Below, one piece after another: positions 1 through 6,771 of a stretch of 11,183 bases of DNA; positions within the stretch are counted from its first letter, which is position 1; each line of letters opens with the position of its first letter. The DNA comes from Flavobacteriales bacterium UBA4660 (GTDB lineage Bacteria; Bacteroidota; Bacteroidia; Flavobacteriales_D; Sanyastnellaceae). A model generated the notes under the pieces. The model saw only the letters and a list, made by a program, of their open reading frames with translations. It had not been told where the DNA came from and ran no database searches. Location of the stretch: contig DHLU01000057.1 of NCBI GenBank assembly GCA_002405435.1, forward strand, positions 15,424-26,606, given 5' to 3'. Position numbers and translations under genes: made by a program.

Positions 1-1855
1 GCCACCAGATGGGTTTGTTTCCGGCCATATAGAGGTCGTCGCTGGTCCAGGGATCGAGCAGCAATGGGTTGATGAAGAGGGCAGACGGTCCGTTGGACGG
101 ATCAATCCTTTTCGTGTTGAGCAGGTTGCCGTTTGCGTCTATTTCCTTCTTGTACATCCTTCCCAGTTGCGATGAGGAGATAATGAATTCGCGTCCGTAG
201 GGCAACGCGCCGAAGGAGCCGTCGTCGGCATGCACTTCTTTCCACCATGCGCCGTTGTCTTCCGTGTGGGTAATCCATGTGCCATTATCCTGCATACCCC
301 CAAATACGAAATCACTGGATGCAAGCCCGAGCTCCATGTGTGTGGTATAGTACTGCGTGGTTACAAAACCATTGTTGAGCGAAACCCACTGAATGCTGTC
401 GGCCAGGCAGTCGTTTGTTCTGAATACGCCGCCGTCGTTGTAGTTGAACATCACCCCGGGGTCAGAGGGCAAAAAGGCAAAGCCGTGCTGGTCGGGGTGG
501 TGGTTGGGATAGACATAGTCTTTGGGGCTTTCCATGTTGCACCGGTATCCACCGATCCATTCATTGGAATCTGTGCTGAAGGCATCCATACCCCGGTAGG
601 AGTTGGTGCCGCCGATAAAAAGCACCTGCTCTGTCGGGTGGTGAGCGATGCAGAGGTCGTAGCTATTTTGCGAGCGGAAGGTGGCAAATTCAAAAGGGGT
701 TCCGATGTTGAGTTCACAGGTCTCATCAGGCAGGTTGGCCGACAGGTTGGTCCATTGCCCCCCGGAAAAAGTGCCGTCACCGCTGAGGTAAGAATATTTA
801 AACAGGGTATGCCCCAGGTCATTGAAATCATTGTTCATCTCCGTCAGAAAATACACTTCATCTTCATTTAGGGGGTTGCAACACATAGCAGTTCGGCGCT
901 GGCTGTAGAAGACGTCAGGGGTGATGTCAGCCCAGTCCGTGCCGTTTACCGAGCGGAAGATGCCTCCCTCGTTGGCACCATTGACGAATGAGAGCGTAGC
1001 ATAGAGTACGCCTGAAGGCGTGATCATAACATCGGTAAACACAGAGCCCGGAGGGCCGAATCCGAGCACCTCCTCCCAGGTTTCACCTCTGTCTTCACTG
1101 CGGATGATTCCGTTATATACGGCCGCATACACTACATCGTTAATCAGATCGGTATGGTCAAGCGCAATGTTCCATACATAATCATAGCTGCCATTGACCA
1201 GTACATCCTGAGGCGTTCCGCTGGCGGTGCTGAGCAGTTGCTCCCATGTCTGGCCGTGGTCGTTGCTGTAAAAGATACCATCGCCGCTCAGGAGCGAAGT
1301 GAAAGAGGTGCCACTGACCACGCCATAAAACTCTTCTCCGGTACCGTAGTACCATTCGTCTTCATGGCCCGGCCTTTTATCCTGCACTACGCAGTTAACA
1401 GAGTGTATTTGCTCGGGTGCCGTGGTTTTTTCCCATGATGCCCCGGCATCTGTGCTTCTCCACATACCGCCGGTGACGCCGCCGGCAAGCAGGATATTTT
1501 CATCTTCTACGTCTATGGCAAAAGCCCTGGTGCGGCCACCTATATTGAACGGACCCCTGCTTGTCCATGCCACCGAACGCGATTCGTTGCGGGGCATGCG
1601 CGAAGCGAACGCCACGGCGTGGGTACGGGCATGGCGGTCGACGACACCGGTGCGGGGATCTCGCTGGCGCTGGTACTCGAAGTACTTGCGGCTCGATGGA
1701 TTTACTCCGGCGCCCTCTTCCATCGGTGTTCCTTCGGGAAAAAAGGTATGGGCGCGGCCGGCATCGGGCTCATATAGCGAGACAGCAAGGAGCAGCACCG
1801 ACAGCGCAGCGGGCAGATAATACTTTCTGAACAATTGCATAACAGTGGGATTCAT
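1..1855 (-). CDS. Exported BNR/Asp-box beta-propeller protein, 3' end missing
   Basis: The frame is open from ATG at 1855 to the left edge (618 codons, no stop), so the C-terminus is missing. A second in-frame ATG at 1840 removes only five residues. The N-terminus has basic residues (FRKYY) followed by a hydrophobic stretch (about residues 14-28), which fits a Sec signal peptide. A block GPFNIGGRTRAFAID (about 99-113) leads into repeated Asp boxes of the S-x-D-x-G-x-[ST]-W type: RSTDAGASW (about 130-138), YSNDHGQTW (about 193-201), RSEDRGETW (about 249-257) and a degenerate RSVNGTDW (about 298-305). Such motifs mark the blades of sialidase/sortilin/VPS10-like propellers. In Bacteroidota this architecture normally belongs to large secreted proteins ending in a type IX sorting domain; that end cannot be seen here. 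The substrate is unknown; Asp boxes alone do not show enzyme activity. The gene diverges from the membrane-protein gene at 1914. Confidence 0.9.
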   Translation of the reverse strand, partial: MNPTVMQLFRKYYLPAALSVLLLAVSLYEPDAGRAHTFFPEGTPMEEGAGVNPSSRKYFEYQRQRDPRTGVVDRHARTHAVAFASRMPRNESRSVAWTSRGPFNIGGRTRAFAIDVEDENILLAGGVTGGMWRSTDAGASWEKTTAPEQIHSVNCVVQDKRPGHEDEWYYGTGEEFYGVVSGTSFTSLLSGDGIFYSNDHGQTWEQLLSTASGTPQDVLVNGSYDYVWNIALDHTDLINDVVYAAVYNGIIRSEDRGETWEEVLGFGPPGSVFTDVMITPSGVLYATLSFVNGANEGGIFRSVNGTDWADITPDVFYSQRRTAMCCNPLNEDEVYFLTEMNNDFNDLGHTLFKYSYLSGDGTFSGGQWTNLSANLPDETCELNIGTPFEFATFRSQNSYDLCIAHHPTEQVLFIGGTNSYRGMDAFSTDSNEWIGGYRCNMESPKDYVYPNHHPDQHGFAFLPSDPGVMFNYNDGGVFRTNDCLADSIQWVSLNNGFVTTQYYTTHMELGLASSDFVFGGMQDNGTWITHTEDNGAWWKEVHADDGSFGALPYGREFIISSSQLGRMYKKEIDANGNLLNTKRIDPSNGPSALFINPLLLDPWTSDDLYMAGNKPIWW

Positions 1856-1913
1856 TGGTACGAAGGTAATACACAGAACAACCCTGATCCCCTGGCTATA
1901 TTCGGCTTCGCTT
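1856..1913. promoter_or_regulatory. Divergent intergenic region with two candidate promoters
   Basis: This 58-base gap separates two divergent genes and should carry both promoters. On the minus strand TACCTTCG (1868-1861) differs at one base from the Bacteroidota -7 consensus TAnnTTTG and ends five bases before the ATG at 1855. On the plus strand TATATTCG (1897-1904) also differs at one base and ends nine bases before the ATG at 1914. I see no convincing -33 TTG element at the usual distance for either, so these are weak calls. Neither start has a clear Shine-Dalgarno sequence, which is common in this phylum. Confidence 0.3.
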
Positions 1914-2456
1914 ATGAAGGGTATCCGCATACTGGCCATCTTCAATACCGTCTGTATCAGCAGCGCTTCCGGGTGCCTGATCGCGCTGGTTGCCGAAGAA
2001 CCTCCTGATTGCCGTGAACTGGTGGATGTAGACTGTTGGATTATTCCCTTAACACTGGCGCTGGGCATTCTGGCACACTGGTTCTATTCGCTCAACTGCG
2101 CCCGGTACCTGCGCCTGCGCGAATGGCACCGCCAGTCTGCGTCGCTTGACGACTTTCTTGTCCAACATGCTGACCTGAGCAGGCGGCCGCTCCGGCTGCA
2201 CTGGGCCTGGCGGGTAACCGGCTCACTGACCACACTGGGGCTGATATTTTTTGGCCTTGTCATGGGCTGGGGGCTTATCGAGAGCGGTGATCGCCTGGTA
2301 GAAAGGTTATTGGTTCGGGAAGGACAACCCGAGCTGATAAGAATTGCGCTCTGGCTCATGTTGATCTCTTGGTTGAATGTAATCCCGGCAGTTGTATTCA
2401 CCGTGAAAACCCTTTTTATGACCTGGGTACCACCGCAAGCGCAAGACAGGGCCTGA
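1914..2456 (+). CDS. Four-helix inner-membrane protein of unknown function
   Basis: This encodes 180 residues from ATG 1914. An in-frame ATG at 1845 would add 23 residues but would overlap the start of the divergent gene; 1914 is preferred because the hydrophobic first helix then begins near the N-terminus. Four hydrophobic segments are visible at about residues 6-27, 42-59, 103-125 and 146-169. A charged loop rich in Arg and Asp lies between the second and third (for example YLRLREWHRQ and the DDF that follows), and there is a short basic tail. The loops contain Cys residues (about 33 and 41) but no metal-binding or catalytic motif. I do not recognise the family. It is followed by a 57-base gap before the MORN-repeat gene and could be a single-gene unit or the first gene of the downstream cluster. 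Confidence 0.75.
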   Translation: MKGIRILAIFNTVCISSASGCLIALVAEEPPDCRELVDVDCWIIPLTLALGILAHWFYSLNCARYLRLREWHRQSASLDDFLVQHADLSRRPLRLHWAWRVTGSLTTLGLIFFGLVMGWGLIESGDRLVERLLVREGQPELIRIALWLMLISWLNVIPAVVFTVKTLFMTWVPPQAQDRA

Positions 2457-2501
2457 CGATAAAAACACCGCACACGGCCATGGTATTCCGGCCGGGGAGA
2501 A

Positions 2502-2509
2502 TACCTTTG
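2502..2509 (+). promoter_or_regulatory. Candidate -7 promoter element TAnnTTTG
   Basis: TACCTTTG matches the Bacteroidota -7 consensus TAnnTTTG exactly and lies in the 57-base gap before the MORN-repeat gene. It ends only four bases before the ATG at 2514, so transcription would begin at or next to the start codon and give an almost leaderless message. No good TTG -33 box is seen 17-23 bases upstream (only TGG at 2481). The exact core match supports it; the missing -33 box and short distance count against it. Confidence 0.35.
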
Positions 2510-2513
2510 CCTC

Positions 2514-4205
2514 ATGCAAACCACCACAACGGTTATTCGACTTTTATGGCCATTAGGCCTGCTGACTTTCTGCTTCTCTTCCAGCGCCCAGCAGCAGGAG
2601 TATAAAGACTTTCACGACAACGGAAAATTGCGCACACAAGGCCAATATGAGCGTGGAGTCGAACACGGCACATGGCAATTTTTCAATGAGGCCGGAGTGC
2701 TGGAAGAAGAGTCCAATTACTTCTACGGACAGTTGCACGGATCTGTGCGCACCTTTTATCCGGGTGGCAGACCCATGACCGAAGGGTATTTCCGGTTGGG
2801 AAAACAAGACAGCATCATGCGGCATTTTGCCGAGAGCGGACGGGTGCTGGAAGAAGGCTTTTACCTGCAGGGCCGCCGCACCGGGCAGTGGAACTATTTT
2901 TATGAGAAGGCCGACACGCTGATGGTGGAAGAATACCGCGACTCGGTTGTCTATCTCTGGACCTATAACGGCAAGGATGCCGAGTCGAAAGTCACCCGCG
3001 GCAACGGCATGCGTACCGAACGCAACGCGTCAGGCAATGTGGTAAGCATAGCCCACTATGCCGCCGGACTGAAAGATGGCCAGTACATCGAGAACCACAG
3101 CAATGGCAAGTCAAGTGTTACCGGACAGTATGCGGCAGGACTGAAGCACGGGCTGTGGACGGAGTACCACGACAACGGCAACATCAGCCGAAAAGCCAAT
3201 TACCTCAATGGTGTGCCCGACGGCATTCATGAAGCCTATGACGCCACCGGAAAGCCCATAGTGCTGGGCAGTTTCTCAGCGGGAAAAAAGAACGGCTACT
3301 GGACCTGGTACCTCGACAATGGTAAAAAAGATATGGAGGGCCAGTTTGAGAATGACCTGCAGTCGGGGCCCTGGATTTTCTGGTACGGCAACGGCAACAA
3401 ACACTATTTCGGATCATTCGCGCAGGGAAAAATGGAAGGCACATGGACCTGGCTCTACTTCGGCGGTCAGAAATGGAAAGAAGGGAACTACACCGGGGGA
3501 GAAAAAAATGGTTTGTGGACGACATGGTTTGAAAACGGAAAAAAACTGCAGGAAGGAAATTATGCCAACGGACTCGAGGAGGGTGAATGGCAGTCGTGGT
3601 ATGAGAATGGTGCGCTTCAGGAAACGGGCCATTACCACCTTGGCAAAATGTCGGTTGCATGGGAGGGCTGGCATCCCAACGGGGTCAAGCACTACGAGGG
3701 AAGCTGGACGGTTTCGACAAAACGCAGCAAACTCGGCGACCTCGAAGACAAGTTCTTGCCTGCACAGAACGTATCGTATTCGCGTGTTACCGAAGGAGAA
3801 GGCAAAACAGGCACCTGGAAATACTGGAGTGAAAAGGGCATCATGGAAAGCATGACTACCTACAACAAGTCGGGACAGATGCATGGCCCTGCCGAAAACT
3901 ACAACGCGACGGGCAACCTGGTCTCCAGGGGGAATTACGCTCAGGGAAAGCCTTCGGGAAAATGGTCTTACTTCCACGCCCATGGCGCCCCGCTGCGCAC
4001 CTGCACCTACAAGGAAGGCAAGCTGAACGGTCCGTCAATGACCTACGATGCACAGGGTCGTCTGCTTGAGGCCAGCAATTACCGCAACAACCGGCTGCAC
4101 GGCGATTACAAGAAATTCGATGAGCGCAACGGCAGCCTGCAATACCACAGCATTTACGAAGATGGCAAGGAGGTAAAAACCCTTGTCGGGAAACCGGGTC
4201 AGTAA
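2514..4205 (+). CDS. Exported MORN-like repeat protein (YwqK-type repeats)
   Basis: The product has 563 residues. It starts with a signal peptide (hydrophobic about 8-21, then FSSSAQ, with probable cleavage near Ala25-Gln26). Nearly all the rest, about 30-555, is a tandem array of roughly 23-residue units of the form G-x-Y-x-x-G-x-x-x-G-x-W-x-x-[WY]-[YF]-x-x-[ND]-G-[KN]. Clear copies are centred near residues 48, 210, 258, 304, 327 and 350, giving around twenty units. An irregular stretch (about 398-430, basic and acidic, no repeat) splits the array. Such repeats are MORN-like and are often auto-annotated as a YwqK family antitoxin; no toxin gene is beside it and the signal peptide argues for a periplasmic or surface protein. 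Repeats of this kind form elongated beta-hairpin stacks. The ligand is unknown. The stop is two bases before the next ATG, so translation is probably coupled. Confidence 0.92.
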   Translation: MQTTTTVIRLLWPLGLLTFCFSSSAQQQEYKDFHDNGKLRTQGQYERGVEHGTWQFFNEAGVLEEESNYFYGQLHGSVRTFYPGGRPMTEGYFRLGKQDSIMRHFAESGRVLEEGFYLQGRRTGQWNYFYEKADTLMVEEYRDSVVYLWTYNGKDAESKVTRGNGMRTERNASGNVVSIAHYAAGLKDGQYIENHSNGKSSVTGQYAAGLKHGLWTEYHDNGNISRKANYLNGVPDGIHEAYDATGKPIVLGSFSAGKKNGYWTWYLDNGKKDMEGQFENDLQSGPWIFWYGNGNKHYFGSFAQGKMEGTWTWLYFGGQKWKEGNYTGGEKNGLWTTWFENGKKLQEGNYANGLEEGEWQSWYENGALQETGHYHLGKMSVAWEGWHPNGVKHYEGSWTVSTKRSKLGDLEDKFLPAQNVSYSRVTEGEGKTGTWKYWSEKGIMESMTTYNKSGQMHGPAENYNATGNLVSRGNYAQGKPSGKWSYFHAHGAPLRTCTYKEGKLNGPSMTYDAQGRLLEASNYRNNRLHGDYKKFDERNGSLQYHSIYEDGKEVKTLVGKPGQ

Positions 4206-4207
4206 GA

Positions 4208-4777
4208 ATGAAGTGGCTGCGCACCTTCGTGCTGCTGACGTGGCTGGCGCTGCTTGCGTGGGTTATCGCCATATACCTGCGCCATCCTGACCGATTCTCG
4301 GCCGAATACCTCGCAGGGGTGCTGCGGGAATTTCGCGGCGGACTCATCATCGGCTACCTGCTTATGCACATACTCAGGGCTTTTACCCTGCTGCCCAGCA
4401 CTCCGCTTGTAATCGCCGGTGTGTTGTTGTTTCCGGAACAACCTGCCTTGGTGCTTGCCATAAGCCTGGCCGGGATCCTGCTGTCGAGCATGCTTATCTA
4501 TTACTTCTCCGATTTTCTCGGGTTCGACGAATTCCTCGACCGCCATCACCCGAAAAAGATGGAAGCCATTCACCGCCGGCTCAACCATCCGCTGGCCGTG
4601 CTGTTTGTGGCGGCCTGGGCCTTCTTCCCCGCCGTGCCTACCGATCTTGTCTGCTATGCTGCAGGTTCGGTGCGTATGCCGTTCTGGAAGTTTATCACGG
4701 GTGTATTTATCGGCGAACTGGTCCTCTGCGCCTTGTACATTTATGCCGGAACTGATTTCTGGCATTATGTGTTCTGA
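4208..4777 (+). CDS. VTT/DedA-type (TVP38/TMEM64-like) membrane protein
   Basis: This 189-residue protein is very hydrophobic, with an N-terminal helix (about 6-23), a segment at 43-60, a re-entrant-like region and helix around 65-102, and two C-terminal segments (about 128-150 and 160-181). The motif FFPAVPTDLVCYAAG (139-153) fits the conserved F-x-P-x-x-P-x-D-x-x-x-Y-x-x-G core of the SNARE-associated/VTT domain. An R-x-x-x-x-L-P-S-T-P-L block (57-67) fits the first half-repeat. Characterised members of the superfamily move or scramble lipids, including polyprenyl phosphate and phospholipids, across the inner membrane. The length matches short family members. Its start lies two bases after the stop of the MORN gene. 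The family call is firm; the lipid substrate cannot be inferred. Confidence 0.88.
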   Translation: MKWLRTFVLLTWLALLAWVIAIYLRHPDRFSAEYLAGVLREFRGGLIIGYLLMHILRAFTLLPSTPLVIAGVLLFPEQPALVLAISLAGILLSSMLIYYFSDFLGFDEFLDRHHPKKMEAIHRRLNHPLAVLFVAAWAFFPAVPTDLVCYAAGSVRMPFWKFITGVFIGELVLCALYIYAGTDFWHYVF

Positions 4778-4802
4778 ATTCCTTACCCGCTAACAGACCC
4801 TT

Positions 4803-5945
4803 ATGTACCTCAACTCGAAACTGCCTGCGAGCGGCACTACGATTTTCAGTGTAATGTCGAAGCTCGCGGCCGAACACGGTGCCCTTAACCTCGGCCAGGG
4901 TTTTCCGGGCTTTGCGATAGACCCGCTGCTGGGCGAACTCACCCGGCATTATATTGATAAGGGCTATAACCAATATGCCCCTATGCCCGGGGTGCCTGAA
5001 TTGCGCAAGGCCATTGCAGAAAAAATTCAGTTCCTTTACGGACATGCCTACGATCCTGCCGAAGAAATTACGGTAACTGCAGGGGCGACCCAGGCCATTT
5101 ATACCGCCCTCACCGCACTGGTCCACGACGGCGATGAGGTCATGCTGTTCGCCCCGGCCTACGACAGCTATGCGCCGGGTGTCGAGCTGAACGGAGGTAT
5201 TCCGGTTTGGATCGAGCTTGAACCTCCCCACTACACCATTCAGTGGGACCTGGTGAAAAAACTCATCAACCACCGCACCCGGGTCATCCTTATCAATACC
5301 CCTCATAATCCCACCGGCACCATACTCAAGGAAGAGGATCTCCGCCAGTTGGCAAACATCGTGTCGGGTACCGACATCATCATCATCAGTGACGAAGTGT
5401 ACGAGCATATGGTATTTGATGGGGCACGGCACGAGAGTGTGACGCGTTATCCCGAGCTGGCAGACCGCGCTGTAGTGGTAGCTTCGTTCGGAAAGACCTT
5501 TCACGTGACCGGCTGGAAAATGGGCTACGCCGCTGCGCCTGCGCCCATGATGGCTGAGTTTAGAAAAGTACACCAGTTCAATGTCTTTTCCTGCAATACG
5601 CCTATGCAATACGCCCTGTGTGCCTACATGGAAGACCGCACACACTGGCAGGGACTGCCCGGCTTTTACCAGAAAAAACGCAACCTCTTTTTAGAGGCCG
5701 TGCGCAACTCAGCCTTCCAGTTTACCCCAGCCGAAGGCAGCTACTTCCAGTTGCTTGATTACAGCCGTATCTCCGCCGAAAAGGATACCGATATGGCCGT
5801 GCGGCTGACCCGCGAGCACAAGATCACGGCCATTCCGGTTTCGGTGTTTTACCCGGGACATGGCCCAGGCCATATGCTGCGTTTCTGTTTTGCCAAAAAC
5901 GACGAAGACCTTCTACGGGCCGGTGAAATTCTTCAACACATTTGA
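4803..5945 (+). CDS. ybdL: Methionine/glutamine aminotransferase, PLP fold type I (YbdL-like)
   Basis: The 380-residue protein is full length for class I/II aminotransferases. The N-terminal block LPASGTTIFSVMSKLAAEHG (7-26) followed by NLGQGFPGF is characteristic of the YbdL methionine aminotransferase branch. Expected cofactor residues are present: N169 in NTPHNPTG, D197 and Y200 in SDEVY, the Schiff-base lysine K231 in SFGKTFHVTGWK, and the carboxylate-binding R360 in MLRFCFA. The enzyme should be cytoplasmic. YbdL-type enzymes transfer amino groups between methionine or aromatic amino acids and keto-acids and often prefer glutamine or methionine as donor; they can perform the final step of methionine salvage. 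The symbol marks similarity to the E. coli protein, not proven orthology. An omega-amidase gene that would consume the keto-product of glutamine lies at 10270. The gene sits 25 bases after the VTT gene, with no visible Shine-Dalgarno. Confidence 0.93.
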   Translation: MYLNSKLPASGTTIFSVMSKLAAEHGALNLGQGFPGFAIDPLLGELTRHYIDKGYNQYAPMPGVPELRKAIAEKIQFLYGHAYDPAEEITVTAGATQAIYTALTALVHDGDEVMLFAPAYDSYAPGVELNGGIPVWIELEPPHYTIQWDLVKKLINHRTRVILINTPHNPTGTILKEEDLRQLANIVSGTDIIIISDEVYEHMVFDGARHESVTRYPELADRAVVVASFGKTFHVTGWKMGYAAAPAPMMAEFRKVHQFNVFSCNTPMQYALCAYMEDRTHWQGLPGFYQKKRNLFLEAVRNSAFQFTPAEGSYFQLLDYSRISAEKDTDMAVRLTREHKITAIPVSVFYPGHGPGHMLRFCFAKNDEDLLRAGEILQHI

Positions 5946-5955
5946 ATTGTGGCAT

Positions 5956-6771
5956 ATGCGACTGTTTAGCGTCGCCTTCATGACCACACTGCATGGCGCG
6001 TTGACGATGCTCGACGCCCAGACGGCTGGCCTTAGCCTTAGTCTGGGCTTTCATCCAGCCTCAGCCAATCCAGCTTTCGTCGTCTCTCCGCTCGCCTTCA
6101 ATCAGGTATTGCTTCAGGGCACGCAGCGCCATGTGCAAGCCCAGGCGCACATGAATATTGACCGACTGTATACAGGGGTCGGCCTGGGTGTTGAGCGTAC
6201 GGAAAACGGGTGGGGCATTTCACCCATGGCCGCTTACCACACCTATTTCCTACGCTCCAACCAGCACCTTATGGGCGGCGGACAGGTGCAGGTGCATATG
6301 ACGCATGACCGATATGGAAAATCAGTGGCCCGGGCATCTTACCGACTGGGTTTATTGTTATACAGCAATCCGGGTAACCGTTACTTTGCAGGCATTACCT
6401 TCCACAAGAACGAACAAGTGTATTCGCTGAGACACAACAGTTATTTCACTTTCAACCGCGGCGGCGGATTTCAGGCGGGCCATGCGCTTTGGCGACTGAC
6501 ACGACACATCAACCTTAACACGGCGCTCTTTATGAACTGTTTCCTCCGCGGCCCTTTCGGCCAGTTGCTGAGCAGTCACTGGCAAGTCACCGGCTGGATG
6601 CGCCCCTGGTCGCTGGGTGCAGGATGGATGCAGGAAGACCTGCGCTGGCACGCCATTTCTGTCCGCGCGGGCTACCACCGAAAACTTCAGGTAAGTGCCG
6701 CGGTGCAGGTACCTGTCTCAGAACGCCAAAACCCGGTTTTAGAAATTACCCTTAAAACCCTTTTACGATGA
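5956..6771 (+). CDS. Outer-membrane beta-barrel-like protein, distantly PorP/SprF-like
   Basis: From ATG 5956 the product has 271 residues. An in-frame ATG at 5860 exists, but it would overlap the aminotransferase by about 29 codons and place 32 residues before the signal peptide. With the later start a signal peptide is obvious (RLF at the N-terminus, hydrophobic to about residue 19, LDAQ cleavage region). The mature part has short alternating polar/hydrophobic strands with many Gly, Tyr, His and Trp residues, and an HPASANPAF motif (about 33-41) reminiscent of the NPA-containing N-terminus of PorP/SprF proteins, which help outer-membrane assembly of type IX secretion and gliding proteins. 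The resemblance is weak and no other T9SS gene is present, so a generic barrel is the safer call. The stop overlaps the next start (ATGA at 6768-6771), showing tight coupling to the MuiA-like gene. Confidence 0.8.
   Translation: MRLFSVAFMTTLHGALTMLDAQTAGLSLSLGFHPASANPAFVVSPLAFNQVLLQGTQRHVQAQAHMNIDRLYTGVGLGVERTENGWGISPMAAYHTYFLRSNQHLMGGGQVQVHMTHDRYGKSVARASYRLGLLLYSNPGNRYFAGITFHKNEQVYSLRHNSYFTFNRGGGFQAGHALWRLTRHINLNTALFMNCFLRGPFGQLLSSHWQVTGWMRPWSLGAGWMQEDLRWHAISVRAGYHRKLQVSAAVQVPVSERQNPVLEITLKTLLR

Noticed and set aside
230..871. 213-codon plus-strand open frame opposite the propeller gene
   Set aside because: The minus-strand frame carries the signal peptide and Asp boxes and stays open for over 600 codons; the plus frame is its shadow and shows no motif.
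2475..2494. Small hairpin CGGCC/GGCCG with a 10-base loop after the membrane-protein gene
   Set aside because: The stem is only 5 bp and no T-run follows, so it is not supported as an intrinsic terminator.
2600..4190. Direct DNA repeats within the MORN gene as a tandem-repeat or CRISPR-like array
   Set aside because: The periodicity is at protein level; DNA units are diverged and of varying spacing, with no identical repeats and spacers.
2514..4205. Toxin-antitoxin module (YwqK family antitoxin label)
   Set aside because: The repeats fit that family name, but the protein is exported and much longer than YwqK, and neither neighbour resembles a toxin.
4707..5645. 312-codon open frame on the minus strand, opposite the aminotransferase
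   Set aside because: It lies antisense to a gene with all expected PLP motifs; its translation is rich in His, Arg and Cys without any domain, as is typical for the mirror frame of GC-rich coding sequence.
5860..5955. Upstream in-frame ATG extension of the barrel gene
   Set aside because: It would overlap the aminotransferase by about 29 codons and put 32 non-hydrophobic residues in front of an obvious signal peptide.
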